DNA of 43,078 nucleotides from Planctomycetia bacterium (GTDB lineage Bacteria > Planctomycetota > Planctomycetia > Pirellulales > UBA7805), in NCBI GenBank assembly GCA_021413585.1, contig JAIOQB010000095.1, forward strand, positions 1 through 43,078, in the 5' to 3' direction. The stretch's first letter is position 1, and each line of letters begins with the position of its first letter. Position numbers and translations under genes: made by a program. Shown piece by piece: positions 24,209-33,180 of the stretch. A model generated the notes under the pieces. It searched no databases, was not told where the DNA came from, and was given only the letters and a program-made list of their open reading frames with translations.

Positions 24209-26272
24209 CTAAATTGCCGCCGTATGGGTGACAGCCGTTTCCGTGGCCGGTGCTTCGGCGGACACGGCATCCATCGGGACCGAGACGACGATCTGCGTCC
24301 CTGCCCCTTTGGAACTCGTGATCTTGGCGTTGCCGCCAAACAGCCTGGCGCGTTCTTGAATGCTGCGCAGGCCGAATCGTGCCGGCGGGATGCTCGCTGG
24401 GTTGAAACCGCAGCCCCAGTCTTCAATCTCCAATAATAGGCGATCTCCGTCTTGCGTCATTTGGATCTCGGCGCGGCCGGAACCGCTGTGCCGTTTGATA
24501 TTGGTCATGGCTTCTTGCACGATCCGCAACAACGTAGCCTCCAACAAAGGATTCAATCGTTCGCGCTGCATGCGATGCGTAAACCTCACGGTCACTCCCT
24601 GACAAAAATCGCGATCAGCGATGAGATGCTCTATGGCGCCGATCAAACCCACCTCGTCGATGATCATCGGCCGCAACCCGCTGATCAAACGCCGCGCTTC
24701 GACGATCCCCTTACGCAGCAATTTCAGCGCCGTATCCATGGCGCCCTCGGGAACTTCTTCGCCGGCCGCTAAGCGTTCGCGGACCGCGTCCAGCCGCATG
24801 TGCGCGCCGACCACATATTGCACGAAGCCGTCGTGGATCTCGTTGGCCACCAGCTTGCGCTCTCGGTCCTCCAATTCCAGCATTTGTCGCAGCACATGTT
24901 GCTCCTGCTCCAAGGCCTGCTCGGCCCGAATTCGGCTCGTGACGTCAGTGGCCACGCCGTTGGCACCCAGGATGGTTCCGTCGTCGGCGCGAATCGGCAC
25001 GTAGTGATACTGAAAATGTTGACCGCGAACGTGGGACACGTCCTCAAGTTCTTCGCCCGCCAGCGCGCGGCGCAGTTGCCGGAGAACCTGAGGATCGTCA
25101 CTGTTGATTTCAAACGCCGATTGGCCCACAATTTCCCCCGGTCGGAGCCCCAGGTTTTCCAGGGCCTTCCCCTCCGAAAGCGTGATGATGCCGTCCTGAT
25201 TCACAGACCACAGGACGATCGGCGTGTTGTCGACGACGGTCTGCAGCCGCATTTTGCTTTCCGCCAGAGCGGTTTGGGCCCGCCTGGCTTCGGTCACATC
25301 GCGAAACACGGCCACGCCGCCGCGAATCTCTCCTGCGTCGTCCAACAGGGGGCCTGCGTTGACGCTGATGATCACGTCGGCCGCCGCCTTGGCGCTGCGC
25401 ACCAGGACTTCCAGGTTTCGCACCACCTCTCCACGCATCGCCTGGGCTAGCGGCAGTTGCTCGGCAGGGTACACCGTCCGGCCGTCGAGCTGGAACAGGC
25501 CATAGGTTTGCGACCACTCGGAGGGGCCGCCCTCGGTCGCCCCGAGGCCCAGCATCCGCTCGCCCGCGGGATTGAAGAGCAAAAAGTTTCCCTGGCGGTC
25601 GGCCACCACGACGCCGTCCGCCATGCTGTCGAGAATCGATTGCAGCATCCGAGTTTGCTCGCGCAGCTCGTGCTCGGAACGCGTCAGGGCGGCGGTTCGT
25701 TCCGAGACGCGTTTTTCCAGCCGATCGTGCGATTTGTGCAGTTCCTGCTCGGCCAGCTTGCGCTGGGTGATGTCGATGTTTACGCCCAATAGCCGCAGCG
25801 GATTGCCGGCCTCGTCCCGGAACAACGAAGCTCGGCCGGCCAGCCAGCGCAGGGTGCCGTCGGGGCAGACGATGCGCCACTCCCAATCAAATATCCCCGT
25901 GTCGAGCGCCAATTGCGCGCGGCGATGGGCCTCGGCGATTTCATCGGGGTGGACCAGTTGCTCCCATGCCTCTCGGGTGCCGGCAAAGGTGCCGGGAGCA
26001 AGCCCGTACATGGCCTCTAACTCGGGGGTCCAGCGCGTCACGCCGGTCTGGATGTTCCATTCAAAAGTGCCGATGTGCGCCACCTGTTGCGCCAGGCGCA
26101 TTCGCTCCTCGCTGTCGCGCAACGCCGCGTCCGCCCGCTCGCGCTCGGCGACTTCTTTGAGCAGCCGCAATTCGCTGCTGCGCTGGGCTTGCGCCGCTTG
26201 CTCAAGCTGCGCGATCCGGGCCTGTAAGCCGGCAATCTGCGCGTGCAGTTCAGACTCTGTCAATTCCGGCAT
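24209..26272 (-). CDS. PAS-PAS-PAS sensor histidine kinase (HisKA_3 / NarX type)
   Basis: 687 residues, no clear membrane segment. An N-terminal coiled-coil (about 1-58) is followed by three PAS domains: about 60-180 (PAS_3-like, WEWRIVCPDGTLRWL), about 210-335 (GVVVADRQGNFLLFNPAGERML) and about 340-455. The dimerisation region carries His480 in ANEIHDGFVQYVVGA, the HisKA_3 signature of NarX/DegS kinases, which pair with LuxR/NarL-type regulators. The ATPase domain has LLRIVQEAMTNIKRHS and EDWGCGFNP and GLRSIQERARLFGG. AAGGA seven bases upstream supports ATG 26272. No NarL-type regulator is in the window, and the neighbouring NtrC-type regulator is not the expected partner. It lies 67 bases after the helicase gene on the same strand and is tail-to-tail with the globin kinase. 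Confidence 0.9.
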   Translation of the reverse strand: MPELTESELHAQIAGLQARIAQLEQAAQAQRSSELRLLKEVAERERADAALRDSEERMRLAQQVAHIGTFEWNIQTGVTRWTPELEAMYGLAPGTFAGTREAWEQLVHPDEIAEAHRRAQLALDTGIFDWEWRIVCPDGTLRWLAGRASLFRDEAGNPLRLLGVNIDITQRKLAEQELHKSHDRLEKRVSERTAALTRSEHELREQTRMLQSILDSMADGVVVADRQGNFLLFNPAGERMLGLGATEGGPSEWSQTYGLFQLDGRTVYPAEQLPLAQAMRGEVVRNLEVLVRSAKAAADVIISVNAGPLLDDAGEIRGGVAVFRDVTEARRAQTALAESKMRLQTVVDNTPIVLWSVNQDGIITLSEGKALENLGLRPGEIVGQSAFEINSDDPQVLRQLRRALAGEELEDVSHVRGQHFQYHYVPIRADDGTILGANGVATDVTSRIRAEQALEQEQHVLRQMLELEDRERKLVANEIHDGFVQYVVGAHMRLDAVRERLAAGEEVPEGAMDTALKLLRKGIVEARRLISGLRPMIIDEVGLIGAIEHLIADRDFCQGVTVRFTHRMQRERLNPLLEATLLRIVQEAMTNIKRHSGSGRAEIQMTQDGDRLLLEIEDWGCGFNPASIPPARFGLRSIQERARLFGGNAKITSSKGAGTQIVVSVPMDAVSAEAPATETAVTHTAAI

Positions 26273-26339
26273 GGTGTAGTCCTTCGACGTGCAGCCACTC
26301 CATCGTCGCGGAGAATACGCAATCTATGGGGAGTGCCGG

Positions 26340-29300
26340 CTATTTCTCGCGATATCCCTTGGCCAGCTTTTCGCGGATCAACTGTTCGACGTCCCGTCTG
26401 GCGGCCAAGGCGTTCTCAAAGGTCTTGGATAGTGTTTGGCCGGCCGTGCCGATTCGGCCGAATCGCACTGTATGCTCGCAATCGGCAAGGTGAATTTCCC
26501 AGAACTTGTGCGAGTGGTCATCGCTGTACTCGAACCGCCGGGGGGATGCCGTGGTCGTGCCGTCGGCGGAGCATGCGCCGTTGGTTTGCCGCTTCGTGCT
26601 GGATCGCTTTCCAGCCGGCGCCGGCGCAGGTTCCTCGATGTCGAGGCCGGCCGACGGGGTTTCTGCCGCCGGCTCATCGTCCAACGACAAGTGCAGCGTG
26701 GGCTTGACCGGCGCGACCTTGGGCGCGGCGGTCACGCCGTCGCTATGGCCGTTGCCGCTTCCGACATCTGCATCAGGATCATGAGCGTCGTCAGCAGGCG
26801 GCAACTCCGGCTTACCCTCCAGGATCCGCCCTACTCGCTCCAGCACCTCCTGGCGGTCGTCGTACCAGTCCTTGGCCAGCACATGCGTTACCTGCCAGCC
26901 AAAGACGCGCAACAGCTTGGGGCGCATCATGTCGCGCTCCAGCAGGTCGGCCTGCTCGTAGTACGCGGCATTGTCGATGAGTATGCCCAAGCGATAGACG
27001 GTGTCGCCGTCTCGTCGAACTGCCAGATTGCAGCGAAAATGCGATTGGCCAACGTCCCGATCCACATGGTAGCCACGGGCCGTCAAGGCCGCAGCGAGCT
27101 GCTCGGCCACAATGTCTCGAGCGGGCGTCGCCGCCGCCTCATCGCGGTGCCAGCGCGACATACCGTGCAGCACCCGCTCGGCGACGTCGGATTGTCCCAG
27201 CGAGACCGCCTCCGCGTAGCGCAGGTATTGCTTCAGGCAATTCGCTCCGTCGTTGTAGTCGTTGGTGATTTCCGTCTGTCGGATCGAGCTGACCAACGCC
27301 ATGTGGTGCTTCGCCCGAGAGAAGGAGACATTGAGCCGTTTCTCGCCGCCGCTCTGGTTGATCGGGCCGAAGTTCATCAGCATCCGGCCGTTCGGGCCGC
27401 GGCCATAGCAGACGCTGAGGATGATCACGTCCCGCTCGTCCCCTTGGATGTTTTCCAGGTTTTTGACGAGCAGGCCGACGAATTGCCCCTCTTCTTCGCG
27501 CTCGTACTCGGCGTCAAGGAGCAGGGCGAATTCGCTGTCCTCCTGCGCAAGACCGGCGAGCGCTTCCTCAATTTCCTCCTGCTGAGCTTCAGAAAAGGCG
27601 ATGATCCCGATCGTCACGCGCTTCGGTTGCTTCAGCAGCGTGCGGACCATCTCGGCGATGTATTCCGCCTCGGGCCGGTTGCGGCGCTTGTCGTACAGCC
27701 CATGCTCCATGAAATGGAAGCTGACCGAGCGCTCTAATAGTCCGCTCGTGCCGGCCTGGCCGTCAGCCGCTGATTTAGCGGAAAGCGGCGGGAGCGTGCG
27801 GTTGGGAAGTTCTTCTTCCGGCACAGTCAGCAGTCGGCCGTCGTAGAAGGTCCAATTGGAGAAGCTGATCAGCGATTCGCTCCGACTGCGGTAGTGCCAG
27901 CCGAGCATCGTGGCGGGAAGATTCTTTGCGGCGTGGCTCAAAAAACTGTTGCTTTCCAATTCATAGTGAACCGTCTCGCCATTCTCCTCGAACTGCAAGC
28001 CTTCCTCGTCCTCGGACCGCTTGGAACCGAAAAAGTCGGTCGGGGGCAATTGCATCTCGTCCCCCACCACAATCGACTGCGCCGCGCGAAACACTGCGGG
28101 CACCGCCTCCTCCAGCGTGATCTGGCTCGCTTCGTCGAAGATCACCACGTCCACCGCCGAATCCACCAGCGGCAGCACGTCGGACACGCTCAACGGGCTC
28201 ATCAGCCAGACGGGCTTGAGATCCTTCACCACTTCGCCCGATTCTCCGGAGATCAGGTCGCGGATCGCCTTGTAACGCATTGTCTTGCCGAACTCGTGCT
28301 CCAGTTCGCGGCGGCCCCGGTTGTAGCGCTGCTTCAACTCTTTTTGGTCGGCCGTAAGCTGTGCGGCGGGCAAGCTGGACAAGCGAATGTTCTCGCGGAA
28401 TCGATTGCGAACTCGCTGCCGCACTTCGCGGGCGTTGGCCGCCAGCCATGCGTCGTACAGTTTTTCCATCCGCTGGACGTGCCGAGCCCGCGTCGCCCCG
28501 TTGAATCGCGTCAGATTGCGCTCCTGGCGATACACTCCCTCCAGCCCCCGATCGGCCACTGCTGCCTCCACCTGCACCGGTGTGTGCGGCAGCGTGCGTA
28601 TCGCGGCGCTCACTTCAGACGGGACCGAGGCCAGCTCAGCCAGACATTGCATGTAGTCCGGCAACTGCCCGAGCGCCCCTTTCATGCCGGCCAGATCGCT
28701 CTTCAAATCGTTCAACGTGCGCAGCGTCCACACGTCGGCGATTCGATTGAGCGCGACTGCGAGGGAGTCGACTGAATCCGCCGCCGCGACGACCTGGACA
28801 ATAATCTTCTCCGCTTGATCTGATTTCAACAGCGCCGCATGGATCCGCCGCAGCCAGTCGGGACAATGGCCGATGGATTCCCGCACTCTGTCGACCAGCG
28901 CCACGCGAGTCTCCACTTCTCCGTCAACATGATACTTTTCCACGATCATCTGCTGCTGCGATTCGTACTCACCGAGCCGTTCGTACTCCGACTTCAGCGA
29001 GTTAAGCACTTTTACCCAGGTCGGCCGGACGACGTGCGAGTGAAAATCGTAGCAGCGGTTCATGATGCCCCGCAGCCGCCACCAGGCCGGCTTAAGCCAG
29101 GCGAAGAACTGACCGTTGAACGCTTGCGCCTGCTCGAGCGCCGTGGGCAATTCATCGGCCGGTAGCTTCTGGCGCCATCCCTTCGTGGCCTCCCGGGCCG
29201 TGCCGAGCAGCTTGCGGCGGTTGTCCAGTTCCTTTACATCGGCCGCGAATTGTTGGGCACGATCGCTTTTTGGATCGGTGAGCCCAATCTGCCCGGCGCG

Positions 29301-31841
29301 AGTCAGGGCCAACACCTGCCGCGCGTAATCCACGAGCAGCTTTGCCCGCTCGTGCGTTTCCCATTGCTCGCGCGGAATGCCGCATTGGCCGAGCAACTGC
29401 TCGCTTCGCTCCAGGTGGCGGCTCGCCTCGTCGACCGCCGCGGTGATCAGTTCCAGCGGCCGATCGGCGGTTGCCAATCGCGGCGCTAAGAGCCGCAGCG
29501 GATGCCGCGCGAGCACTCGATCGGGCTGAACCTCACCCAGCAGCGCCGCAAACCGCTCCAGCGGCTCCCGATGTCGGTGCCAGGCGGCGTATGCCGGCAG
29601 CCGTTCTTTCTCTAAAGGGGACAGTTCCGGCCGGCTATCCTTCAACTCAATGCAGCGATCCAATAACTGGCGTGTGGGGACGCCTACCTGCACCGCCGTC
29701 TGGTGCATCGCGGCATCAAACTGCTCCAGCGGCGCCAGTTCGGCCTTCAGCCGCCGCAGCACCTCCGGGCGCGCATCGCCATTTTTCTCGCCGTTCTTGT
29801 CTAGCGCCGGCTCTGCCAGAAAGTGCTCGTACGTCTGCTTCAAATCCATGACGAACCCTTTCTTGTCCGTCTGCGAATCGTGAATCAGGCAGCACAACTC
29901 GGACAAGCCGCACTGGCGGAGCCTGGCGTAGACCACGTCGATTGCCGCCCGTTTTTCGCAGACGAACAACACCCGTTTGCCGCGGGCGATGTAGTCGGCA
30001 ATCAGGTTGGTGATGGTTTGCGACTTGCCGGTGCCGGGTGGACCTTGAATGATGTAGCTCTTGCCCGCCTGGGCTTCTTGAATGGCGGTGGCCTGAGTCG
30101 GATCGCACGGCACGACGTCAAATCGCTCGTCCAGCGGCGGGGCATCGGGCAGGTCGCGGCCGGTTGGCCTGGGGGCCAGCGAAAAGGTGGCGTCGAATGC
30201 CGCGTTGGCGGGCGGATCGGCCAGTAGCGCATCGTAGTCCCGCACCAGCGACATCTTGCGATATTTGAAATTGGCCAGCGTCACGCTGCACAGGTCGAAC
30301 GTCCACGAGTACGGATTGTCTTCGCTCCCTTCGCGAATGTTGATGAACGTCCGCTCTTTTTCGGCAACTGGTTCGGGCTCCGGACTAACATAGGTTCGCG
30401 AGCGGGGTTTCTCCTCGATGATTTCCCGCAGGTGAGTGGACGGGGTGCGGACCTTGGCGGAGAACAACCGGACTCCCAGCGGGTGGTAGTTGGCAGGGTC
30501 GTAGCTGTAGTCCAAGTCCTGGAAGTTGCGAATACCCGCGCCGGCCAGCCGTGCGCGGCGCCGATAGTGATCCAGACGGTGGCGGGCCTTTTCGTGAATC
30601 AGCGAAATCCGCGGCCTGTCGATCTTGGTAAGCGTGACCGCCACGTCGCCGGCCTGAATCGCCGCCGCCAGGGCCTCGAAAAACTCGTCGAGGCTGGTCT
30701 TCGCCAGGTCGATGGTCTCCGGCAACGTGAGATCGTAAAGCTGCTTGAGTTGATGCCGCACCACCGGATTGATTTCGGCCTCGGTCGACAACGCCTCCAG
30801 CACGTACGTGTCGCGTACCCCCTTTTTCTTTTTCAGCTCGACTGGCAACAGCACCAGCGGCGAATCGAACTGCTCGATGGGCTTGTCCTTGAGATTGGAC
30901 CAGTGCAGAAAGCACACGACCAGCCGCAATTGGGCAAAGCCGAATTCCGCCTGATCGCGGCGGGCCTCCGCAATGATTTTGTCTATGTTCTTTGGATCGA
31001 ACGACAGGGGGACCGAGGCGTGCGTGAGGTTGATGCTCTGCAGCGTTGAGCGAAAATGCAACAGCCGATTGCGCTTGGAAAGCTCGAACAGCCGCTCCCG
31101 CAGCCTATCGAGCACCACATGCTGCCGGGTGCGCTTGTCGGCCCGCTCGAACCCTTGAATTCGGGCCAGTTCGGCGGCAAAGTCGATCTGCTGCTCGCGG
31201 TAGTTCTCCAGGGTTTTGAGTAGCGCCGGCAGATCCTGGGCACGGCGATGCCGGTCGATCTCGGTCATCCGTGTGATTGTGCGCCCCAGCACCGGATGAA
31301 GCTGCGGCGCGATGGTGAACAGATTGCGGCGATGGGCGACAAACGACTCCAGGTCTTCCTGCTCGTGGAAGTCGAGGCCGCAGGCAATGCTGGCCAGAAT
31401 CATGCCCAAGCTGAACAGGTCGGTGAGGGGATCGTGGTGGCCGACCTCGTGCTCCCAACTCACGTAGCCGGGCAAATAGACGGGACGCGTGACGGGCTGA
31501 TCGCGCTGGCCGATCGCCAAATTGGCGCTTTTGGCCTGGCCGTCGTCGAGCTCGCTGGTAACGCGCGTCTCGTCGATGATTTCCAAGGCCGCCACAGTGG
31601 AGTGTTCAATGCGATTGAGTTCCGCGGCATTACTGCGCGGCGGCTGGCGTTTCCCTTCCTCGAACCAGGCGCGGACGCCCTCGACGCGGAGTTCGGAAAG
31701 TCCTTCCAGCGGCGCCACCATGTTCAAGTGATGCGTTTCCAGCACTTCGCGCAGCAGTGGCAGGAACGTGGCCAAAACGTCCTCGGTGGAGAAGCCCCCG
31801 GTCTCCTGTCGCTCGCGGAGAAAATCGTAGAACGCCGTCAT
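26340..31841 (-). CDS. Kinase-like / DUF4011 / SF1 helicase / Vsr-like / WGR giant protein
   Basis: 1833 residues. Residues about 115-215 resemble the C-lobe of a protein kinase (HHDPLTDLFSLGMILASIACG), but no glycine loop, ATP lysine or HRD motif is visible, so it is at best a remnant. A DUF4011-like region spans about 245-460. The superfamily 1 (Upf1/Dna2-like) helicase starts with Walker A GPPGTGKS (600-607) and has VVIFDEASQITLEEA near 1235, VVGDEMQLPPTDFF, GWHYRSRSESLISFSN and VSFSRAKHHMALVSS. A Vsr/MTES_1575-type nuclease fold follows (about 1575-1675, GYHVDRDVGQSHF to GWQVTHVLAKDW), but the expected acidic residues appear replaced. The last 64 residues are a WGR domain (HTVRFGRIGTAGQ). 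Similar kinase- or nuclease-linked helicases of this class act in anti-phage defence (Hhe-, Mokosh-like). Overlaps the upstream peptidase gene by four bases. Confidence 0.85.
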   Translation of the reverse strand: MTAFYDFLRERQETGGFSTEDVLATFLPLLREVLETHHLNMVAPLEGLSELRVEGVRAWFEEGKRQPPRSNAAELNRIEHSTVAALEIIDETRVTSELDDGQAKSANLAIGQRDQPVTRPVYLPGYVSWEHEVGHHDPLTDLFSLGMILASIACGLDFHEQEDLESFVAHRRNLFTIAPQLHPVLGRTITRMTEIDRHRRAQDLPALLKTLENYREQQIDFAAELARIQGFERADKRTRQHVVLDRLRERLFELSKRNRLLHFRSTLQSINLTHASVPLSFDPKNIDKIIAEARRDQAEFGFAQLRLVVCFLHWSNLKDKPIEQFDSPLVLLPVELKKKKGVRDTYVLEALSTEAEINPVVRHQLKQLYDLTLPETIDLAKTSLDEFFEALAAAIQAGDVAVTLTKIDRPRISLIHEKARHRLDHYRRRARLAGAGIRNFQDLDYSYDPANYHPLGVRLFSAKVRTPSTHLREIIEEKPRSRTYVSPEPEPVAEKERTFINIREGSEDNPYSWTFDLCSVTLANFKYRKMSLVRDYDALLADPPANAAFDATFSLAPRPTGRDLPDAPPLDERFDVVPCDPTQATAIQEAQAGKSYIIQGPPGTGKSQTITNLIADYIARGKRVLFVCEKRAAIDVVYARLRQCGLSELCCLIHDSQTDKKGFVMDLKQTYEHFLAEPALDKNGEKNGDARPEVLRRLKAELAPLEQFDAAMHQTAVQVGVPTRQLLDRCIELKDSRPELSPLEKERLPAYAAWHRHREPLERFAALLGEVQPDRVLARHPLRLLAPRLATADRPLELITAAVDEASRHLERSEQLLGQCGIPREQWETHERAKLLVDYARQVLALTRAGQIGLTDPKSDRAQQFAADVKELDNRRKLLGTAREATKGWRQKLPADELPTALEQAQAFNGQFFAWLKPAWWRLRGIMNRCYDFHSHVVRPTWVKVLNSLKSEYERLGEYESQQQMIVEKYHVDGEVETRVALVDRVRESIGHCPDWLRRIHAALLKSDQAEKIIVQVVAAADSVDSLAVALNRIADVWTLRTLNDLKSDLAGMKGALGQLPDYMQCLAELASVPSEVSAAIRTLPHTPVQVEAAVADRGLEGVYRQERNLTRFNGATRARHVQRMEKLYDAWLAANAREVRQRVRNRFRENIRLSSLPAAQLTADQKELKQRYNRGRRELEHEFGKTMRYKAIRDLISGESGEVVKDLKPVWLMSPLSVSDVLPLVDSAVDVVIFDEASQITLEEAVPAVFRAAQSIVVGDEMQLPPTDFFGSKRSEDEEGLQFEENGETVHYELESNSFLSHAAKNLPATMLGWHYRSRSESLISFSNWTFYDGRLLTVPEEELPNRTLPPLSAKSAADGQAGTSGLLERSVSFHFMEHGLYDKRRNRPEAEYIAEMVRTLLKQPKRVTIGIIAFSEAQQEEIEEALAGLAQEDSEFALLLDAEYEREEEGQFVGLLVKNLENIQGDERDVIILSVCYGRGPNGRMLMNFGPINQSGGEKRLNVSFSRAKHHMALVSSIRQTEITNDYNDGANCLKQYLRYAEAVSLGQSDVAERVLHGMSRWHRDEAAATPARDIVAEQLAAALTARGYHVDRDVGQSHFRCNLAVRRDGDTVYRLGILIDNAAYYEQADLLERDMMRPKLLRVFGWQVTHVLAKDWYDDRQEVLERVGRILEGKPELPPADDAHDPDADVGSGNGHSDGVTAAPKVAPVKPTLHLSLDDEPAAETPSAGLDIEEPAPAPAGKRSSTKRQTNGACSADGTTTASPRRFEYSDDHSHKFWEIHLADCEHTVRFGRIGTAGQTLSKTFENALAARRDVEQLIREKLAKGYREK

Positions 31842-33073
31842 GGCTGAACGTTCTCCGTCGCGACGCCCGCCTCGGCCACCAGCTTTTCCTTCTCTTTGTC
31901 GATCTTGTCGAGTTGCTTCTTGGTCAGGCGTAATTCCTTGCGGACAATTTCCACAAAGCGGGTCTTGAGTCCGAGTTGCTCCGCCAGCGACAGGGCGGCC
32001 GCCAGCGGCAGATCGTCCAGTTCGCGATCGGCCGTGACAAAGTCCATCAGCAGGTAGCAGTAGTAATCGATCAGCGCGGTATCGTCGGTCTTGGTCTCGG
32101 ACGGCAAATCGGATTTGCTTTCGGCCCCGTCCGGCGGACTGTAATCATCAAAAAACAATCGGGCATGGGCCAGGATCGACTCGGTCTGCATCCATTTCGG
32201 GGCCAGCAGCGCGTCGAGCACTCGCCGCGTTAGCACCGCCACGCGCCGCTGGGCCAGCAGATCCAGTTCATTAAGCGCCAGCGGCCCTTCGATCATTTCC
32301 GCTATGGCCAGCGTGGCCTCGTCGCGCGACTCGTGCCACAGCGCGATGGCGCGGGCACGGATGAACGTCTCGGGATGGGTCAGCTCCCCCGACCGCTTGG
32401 CGCCGCGGCTGAAGATCTCGTCGGCCTGCTTGATATAGCTCTCGGCGCTAACCGTCTCCAGGCCGGTGTGGACTTTGACCAGCATCGACACCACAACGAG
32501 TGGATCCTGCACGACGAACAGCGCCCCGCGGTCGCAGAAGATTTCATTGTACAGCCCGAATAGCCGGGCGCTGGCAAAGTGCGGCATCTGGGCACGCCGG
32601 TCGTGCGTCAGTGCCGCCAGGATTTGATCGGCGACGAGGAACTCGCCTCCCCAACTCTTCCATAGCAACAGATGGCTCAGTTCGTGCGCGAGCAATGCCC
32701 GCAGCTCTGGCTCGCTGAGCCGCGTGGCCAACGGGCCTTGGAAAATGATATGCCCTTCGTTGGGAAGGAATGCCAACGCGGCATTCAGCCCCTGCGGGTT
32801 CTGGGCCTGATAGATCGTGATCGGCACATCGAGCGAAAGCTGCGCCGCGACATCTTCAGCCGCCGTGTACAGTGCGGGCTGCGAGTCGCGATCGATCCGA
32901 TACGTTGACTTCAGCAGGTCGAACCGGACCGCGTCGGCCTGGGCATCTTGGGTCTTGTGCGACGCGTACCACTTCCAAACTTCCGGCTCTTCGGCCTTGA
33001 GAAAGTCTCGAATGGCCTCCTGATACGGCAGCGGGGCGAGTTGCAGCGAATTGTCGACAGCGGGCTCGAGCAC
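31838..33073 (-). CDS. M48-like metallopeptidase with TerB-like C-terminus
   Basis: Start chosen at GTG 33073 because CAGGAGG lies six bases upstream; ATG 33124 in the same frame lacks such a site. 411 residues. The zinc motif HELSH is at 130-134 and the downstream EIFCDRG (Glu177, Asp181) supplies the third ligand pattern of M48 peptidases. There are no strong membrane spans, so it is probably cytoplasmic. Near the C-terminus, YYCYLLMDFVTADRELDD and the following LAEQLGLKTRFVEIV resemble TerB-like helical domains, then a Lys/Glu-rich end. The stop overlaps the start of the helicase gene (ATGA), a sign of translational coupling and of joint function. Its substrate is unknown; in a defence pair it could be the effector protease, which is inference. 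Confidence 0.75.
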   Translation of the reverse strand: MLEPAVDNSLQLAPLPYQEAIRDFLKAEEPEVWKWYASHKTQDAQADAVRFDLLKSTYRIDRDSQPALYTAAEDVAAQLSLDVPITIYQAQNPQGLNAALAFLPNEGHIIFQGPLATRLSEPELRALLAHELSHLLLWKSWGGEFLVADQILAALTHDRRAQMPHFASARLFGLYNEIFCDRGALFVVQDPLVVVSMLVKVHTGLETVSAESYIKQADEIFSRGAKRSGELTHPETFIRARAIALWHESRDEATLAIAEMIEGPLALNELDLLAQRRVAVLTRRVLDALLAPKWMQTESILAHARLFFDDYSPPDGAESKSDLPSETKTDDTALIDYYCYLLMDFVTADRELDDLPLAAALSLAEQLGLKTRFVEIVRKELRLTKKQLDKIDKEKEKLVAEAGVATENVQP

Positions 33074-33180
33074 AGCCTGCCTCCTGGCCGGTGAGTCGGG
33101 ACAAGAAGCCGTATCATAACCCATCCAGTGCAGGGGGGGAAAGGATTAGATATTCAGTGAAATCGGCTTCAGGCTTAAAC

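Noticed and set aside
26436..27737. Plus-strand open frame of 433 codons
   Set aside because: Antisense to the helicase C-terminus; the minus strand has all the conserved motifs.
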